Source of the DNA: Planctomycetota bacterium | GTDB lineage: Bacteria; Planctomycetota; Phycisphaerae; SM23-33; FEN-1343 | DNA length: 8,946 bases | Direction: 5' to 3' | NCBI GenBank assembly: GCA_013203365.1 | Contig: JABMQG010000144.1 | Location: forward strand, 1-8,946 | Shown: one piece after another, positions 6,960 to 8,946 of the stretch | Numbering within the stretch: the first letter of the stretch is position 1 | Layout of the letters: every line of letters starts with the position of its first letter | Notes under the pieces: generated by a model | Told to the model about the DNA's origin: nothing | The model's database searches: none | What the model saw: the letters and a program-made list of their open reading frames with translations, nothing else | Position numbers and translations under genes: made by a program

Positions 6960-6988
6960 TTGACAAGTAAAGCCGAAACAACATGAAT
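6960..6988 (+). promoter_or_regulatory. Candidate sigma-70-type promoter of tRNA-Asn
   Basis: A perfect -35 TTGACA (6960-6965) is followed after 17 bp by ATGAAT (6983-6988), a poor -10. Transcription would start near 6995, about 30 nt before the tRNA. Position and spacing are right; the weak -10 limits confidence. Confidence 0.45.
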
Positions 6989-7024
6989 CCTTGAGTTGCT
7001 TTACCCACAAGGGAGTTAGCACAA

Positions 7025-7097
7025 TCCCCGATAGCTCAACTGGCAGAGCGAGCGGCTGTTAACCGCTAGGTTGTAGGTTCGAGTCCTACTCGGGGAG
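7025..7097 (+). tRNA. tRNA-Asn (anticodon GTT)
   Basis: A complete cloverleaf of 73 nt. Acceptor stem TCCCCGA (7025-7031) pairs with TCGGGGA (7090-7096). The D stem is GCTC/GAGC (7034-7037, 7046-7049). The anticodon stem AGCGG/CCGCT holds loop CTGTTAA with anticodon GTT at 7058-7060. The T stem is GTAGG/CCTAC with loop TTCGAGT. The discriminator base is G (7097), the usual asparagine identity base, and the 3' CCA is not encoded. It stands alone rather than in a tRNA cluster. tRNA genes are common integration targets, and an atypical region begins about 240 bp downstream. Confidence 0.97.
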
Positions 7098-7103
7098 CTT
7101 CTT

Positions 7104-7133
7104 TCAACCAGTCGAACTAATCTGGCTGGTTGA
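7104..7133 (+). repeat. Inverted repeat just after tRNA-Asn
   Basis: TCAACCAG (7104-7111) and CTGGTTGA (7126-7133) form a perfect 8-bp stem with a 14-nt loop. It starts 7 nt after the tRNA and could mark the 3' trailer that processing nucleases remove. No T-run follows it. Confidence 0.45.
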
Positions 7134-7141
7134 GTTAACAC

Positions 7142-7175
7142 AAACGCCCGACCATGAAAATGGCCAGGCGTTTTC
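7142..7175 (+). terminator. Probable intrinsic terminator of the tRNA-Asn transcript
   Basis: AAACGCC (7142-7148) pairs with GGCGTTT (7167-7173). Inside it CCAT/ATGG (7152-7155, 7160-7163) closes a GAAA tetraloop. The stem's 3' arm ends in a short T-run (TTTTC). Between here and the repeat at 7340, about 165 bp, I see no supported gene; the antisense frame across the tRNA is not coding. Confidence 0.55.
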
Positions 7176-7339
7176 GTATCCCATTGCTGGCAAAGAGTTA
7201 CGACGCACACGCCAACACGGGCCGCGCTCTCTGTTTCAATCCGTACCCACCAACCAGCGGCGGTGAACCTACACTTCCGTCCCGCACGCCGAGAGCAACG
7301 GCCCAAACTCTCTGACTCTCTGTTGAACAGCCCGCCAGT

Positions 7340-7386
7340 GGTTAACAGACACGTTCGCACCGGGACCTACCGACATTTCGAACCTT
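7340..7386 (+). repeat. 47-bp direct repeat, left copy
   Basis: Starts GGTTAACAGAC and ends with an identical tract that includes GACCTACCGACATTTCGAAC. It matches 8589-8635 at 44 of 47 positions, and the last 29 bases are identical. It ends 20 bp beyond the stop codon of the antiporter gene. No strong internal hairpin and no attC-type core (GTTRRRY) are visible. Confidence 0.85.
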
Positions 7387-7405
7387 GGCAGATGGGACGT
7401 CTGGT

Positions 7406-8491
7406 TCACTCCGACACAGCCTCGCGCCGCCTCTTCTTGGTCCACAGCAATACGCTCATGGCTACGCCAAGAGTTGATATGGGGATCACGAACCAGAGCA
7501 TCGCGCTACTGAAAGCGGCCAGGGATGTGTGCCGAACAGCGGTCAGGATTAGGAACGCCACGTAGGCTCCATAGTAGCCCAGGAACATCGCACCTTCCCA
7601 GCGGGAGATGCGCCCGCCGGTGAAGAAGACCGGCAGGCACGCAAATGCAATCGCAGCCATCACTGGGATGTCAAACCTCAACGCCGCTGGCGCGGCCGCG
7701 ACGCCGTTGGGTGCGATCACCGCCGAAGCGCCAAGCACGGCCATGATGTTGAAGATATTGCTGCCGACGACGTTTCCGATGGCAATGTCTCGTTCACCTC
7801 GGATACTGGCAACGACTGACGTGGCTACCTCCGGCATGGATGTGCCCGCGGCCACAATCGTCAGGCCGATCATGAGTTCGCTCACGCCCAGCATTCGGGC
7901 CAACTCGACCGCACCATCAACCAACCACCGCGCGCCTAGCACGAGCAGGACCAAACCAACCGCGACGAAGAGAATGGAACGGCCAATACTCGCCGTCTTC
8001 TTTGGCGGGATTTGGCCTTCGCTATTCTTCTGGATTGATGGCTGAGAGTTTCGTTTGCCAAGGTAGATCAATAAGGCGGTGTAGGCGACGATTCCAAGCA
8101 ACAGACCCACCCCCTCCACGCGGCCGATCGAGCCATCCATCGCAAGCAGCCAGACCAGGCCGGAAGCACCGATCATCACCGGCACGTCTAGCCGGACCAG
8201 TTGTGCCGAGGCTACCAAAGGAGCGATGAGGGCAGATACGCCGAGGATGAACAGCACATTGAAGATGTTGCTGCCAACGACATTGCCCAAGGCGAGGTCG
8301 GCTTGTCCAGTGACACTCGCTTTCACGGACACCGCAAGCTCGGGGGCACTCGTCCCAAATGCAACCACGGTCAGACCAATGATCAGAGACGGCAATCCCA
8401 CGGCGCGCGCAAGCCCGCTCGCACCGCGCACCAAGACTTCAGCGCCCGCTGTCAGCAATACCAGCCCGCCGATCAATGCAAGAATCACCAT
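7406..8491 (-). CDS. CaCA-family Na+/Ca2+ antiporter (YrbG-like)
   Basis: 361 residues, about 10-11 membrane spans, an inner-membrane cation antiporter that exchanges Ca2+ for Na+ (or H+). Both signature alpha repeats are present: GTSAPEL with Glu51 and GNVVGSNIFN (69-78), and GTSMPEV with Glu221 and GNVVGSNIFN (239-248). The two halves are offset by exactly 170 residues, the inverted-topology duplication typical of the family. The two Glu residues are the expected cation ligands. A hydrophilic loop (about 146-170) joins the halves. After the second half there is an extra hydrophobic segment (331-350) and a basic tail (TKKRRRE). The ATG start at 8491 has only a weak GGA upstream. It has its own promoter and is bracketed by a 47-bp direct repeat, so it appears to be a one-gene insert. 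Ion preference cannot be told from sequence. Confidence 0.93.
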   Translation of the reverse strand: MVILALIGGLVLLTAGAEVLVRGASGLARAVGLPSLIIGLTVVAFGTSAPELAVSVKASVTGQADLALGNVVGSNIFNVLFILGVSALIAPLVASAQLVRLDVPVMIGASGLVWLLAMDGSIGRVEGVGLLLGIVAYTALLIYLGKRNSQPSIQKNSEGQIPPKKTASIGRSILFVAVGLVLLVLGARWLVDGAVELARMLGVSELMIGLTIVAAGTSMPEVATSVVASIRGERDIAIGNVVGSNIFNIMAVLGASAVIAPNGVAAAPAALRFDIPVMAAIAFACLPVFFTGGRISRWEGAMFLGYYGAYVAFLILTAVRHTSLAAFSSAMLWFVIPISTLGVAMSVLLWTKKRRREAVSE

Positions 8492-8518
8492 ACATCGCCG
8501 TCCAATCCGGTTTTTCTG

Positions 8519-8547
8519 ATTATCACCCCGGCGCGAGATCTGTTCAA
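8519..8547 (-). promoter_or_regulatory. Near-consensus sigma-70-type promoter of the antiporter
   Basis: On the minus strand TTGAAC (8542-8547) is separated by exactly 17 bp from GATAAT (8519-8524); each hexamer matches consensus at 5 of 6 positions. The predicted start is near 8512, giving a leader of about 20 nt. It lies inside the repeat-bracketed segment, so the insert carries its own promoter. Confidence 0.6.
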
Positions 8548-8588
8548 CACGAATCTCTCTTGGACGGCAACTAACGAGATCGTTTCGC

Positions 8589-8635
8589 GGTTAACAGACC
8601 CATTCCCACCGGGACCTACCGACATTTCGAACCTT
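8589..8635 (+). repeat. 47-bp direct repeat, right copy
   Basis: Same orientation as the copy at 7340-7386, with three substitutions near the left side. On the plus strand, a frame through this copy ends in TAA TAA at 8647-8652 shortly after the repeat, so it may be the 3' remnant of a lost gene. The same frame through the left copy has no such stops. The start-to-start distance of the copies is 1249 bp. Confidence 0.85.
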
Positions 8636-8734
8636 CGCCGGGTAAGTAATAAGAAGATGAGCATCGTCTTTGCCAAAGAACCCCGCCAGACAGCGAGCCG
8701 GTCGCCAAGCGAAGGCCGTTGTGGGCACATCCGC

Positions 8735-8740
8735 AAGGAG
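8735..8740 (+). promoter_or_regulatory. Strong Shine-Dalgarno of the short frameshifted ORF
   Basis: AAGGAG, 6 nt before ATG 8747: the best ribosome-binding site in the window. It argues that the short ORF after it is, or recently was, translated. Confidence 0.6.
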
Positions 8741-8746
8741 CCCGCA

Positions 8747-8846
8747 ATGCCAGAAATGCCCGACGACCCGGCCACGATGACCCCGCCCGCAACGCCGTCG
8801 CGAGATCGCCGCCATCCTCGCCCGAGGCGTGCTTCGCCTTCGCTAA
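8747..8846 (+). pseudogene. Frameshifted small protein of a recombinase-associated type
   Basis: The frame opens MPEMPDDPATMTP after a strong Shine-Dalgarno. At 8781-8788 (CCCCGCCC) one extra base appears to shift the frame. Skipping it gives PQRRREIAAILARGVLRLR and a TAA at 8844-8846. That restored sequence resembles short proteins (MTPxxRRxEIAAILARGxLRL) that I recall next to DUF2924 and serine-recombinase genes in planctomycetes and proteobacteria; this is recollection, not a search. Read without correction, the ORF is 34 residues, ends at 8851, and becomes Arg/Pro-rich after the shift, which looks out of frame. The alternatives are a genuine 34-residue ORF or a sequencing error in a C-rich run. 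The protein's function is not known to me. Confidence 0.5.
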
Positions 8847-8850
8847 TGTA

Positions 8851-8946
8851 ATGAAAACCCGCCCGGTTCGGACCAATCTCGCACCGCCGTTTCTTGTCAA
8901 AAGGCTTCGGAATCCGGCTGGGATTGCCTTGATGAGGGGGCGAAAA
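8851..8946 (+). CDS. Possible start of an unidentified ORF, runs off right edge
   Basis: An ATG overlaps the uncorrected stop of the preceding short ORF as TAATG (8849-8853), and 32 codons stay open to the window edge (MKTRPVRTNLAPPFLVK...). It is basic (Arg/Lys-rich) and I do not recognise it. The overlap could mean translational coupling. However, no Shine-Dalgarno is visible, the fragment is very short, and the preceding frame is probably broken, so it may be non-coding. If it is a gene, the recombinase-module context would make a DNA-acting protein plausible, but the visible part cannot show that. Confidence 0.25.
   Translation, partial: MKTRPVRTNLAPPFLVKRLRNPAGIALMRGRK

Noticed and set aside
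7016..7360. Minus-strand open frame of 114 codons across the tRNA-Asn
   Set aside because: It is antisense to a certain tRNA; the SPSRTRTYNLAV-type text is a familiar artefact of reading tRNA genes backwards, and there is no family similarity.
7320..8549. CTGTTGAACA at 7320-7329 and its reverse complement near 8540-8549 as terminal inverted repeats of a transposon
   Set aside because: Only about 10 bp, internally near-palindromic, no transposase between them, and the right copy overlaps the antiporter -35 box; chance is likely.
7340..8635. Integron gene-cassette interpretation of the repeat-bracketed antiporter
   Set aside because: The repeats lack RYYYAAC/GTTRRRY cores and a foldable attC stem, and the insert has its own promoter; direct repeats alone do not make it an integron cassette.
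8201..8746. Long plus-strand open frame leading into the short ORF
   Set aside because: Its first part is antisense to the antiporter and crosses the promoter and repeat; only the part after the strong ribosome-binding site at 8735 looks like a start.

Overview
The window is GC-rich bacterial DNA that looks like a planctomycete, probably Phycisphaerae-like. The best clue is a secreted protein that ends in four dockerin/EF-hand-type repeats followed by a PEP-CTERM sorting tail (VPEPATLALLALSA then RRR), a combination common in that group. Frequent GTG/TTG starts and loosely spaced genes fit this but do not prove it.

Positions 1-3820 carry four genes on the minus strand, read right to left: trpC (indole-3-glycerol-phosphate synthase), a small PilZ-domain protein (c-di-GMP receptor type), an alpha/beta-hydrolase-fold membrane protein that has lost its catalytic Ser and His, and a secreted metallophosphatase that runs off the left edge. 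The gaps between them are 92 to about 250 bp, so they are co-directional neighbours rather than a tight operon. A 114-bp divergent interval separates trpC from a plus-strand CPBP-family intramembrane metalloprotease (3935-4879). That gene converges, with only 36 bp between, on the large minus-strand PEP-CTERM protein (4916-6757). This protein has two DTG motifs like a two-lobed pepsin-type aspartic protease.

Positions 6758-7405 are mostly non-coding: a candidate promoter and a palindrome/G-run upstream of the PEP-CTERM gene, a tRNA-Asn(GTT) with its own promoter, and a terminator hairpin. From 7340 the character changes. A 47-bp sequence occurs at 7340-7386 and again, in direct orientation, at 8589-8635 (44/47 identical). 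The two copies bracket exactly one gene, a CaCA-family Na+/Ca2+ antiporter with its own near-consensus promoter. Just beyond the right copy is a short, apparently frameshifted ORF whose restored sequence resembles small proteins that I recall next to site-specific recombinase loci. The tRNA, direct repeats, single-gene insert and recombinase-associated remnant together suggest an accessory insertion site.

The most notable observations are the secreted pepsin-like protease with Ca2+-binding repeats, the catalytically dead hydrolase, and the repeat-bracketed antiporter next to a decayed recombinase-type module. I found no CRISPR array, rRNA or intact transposase.
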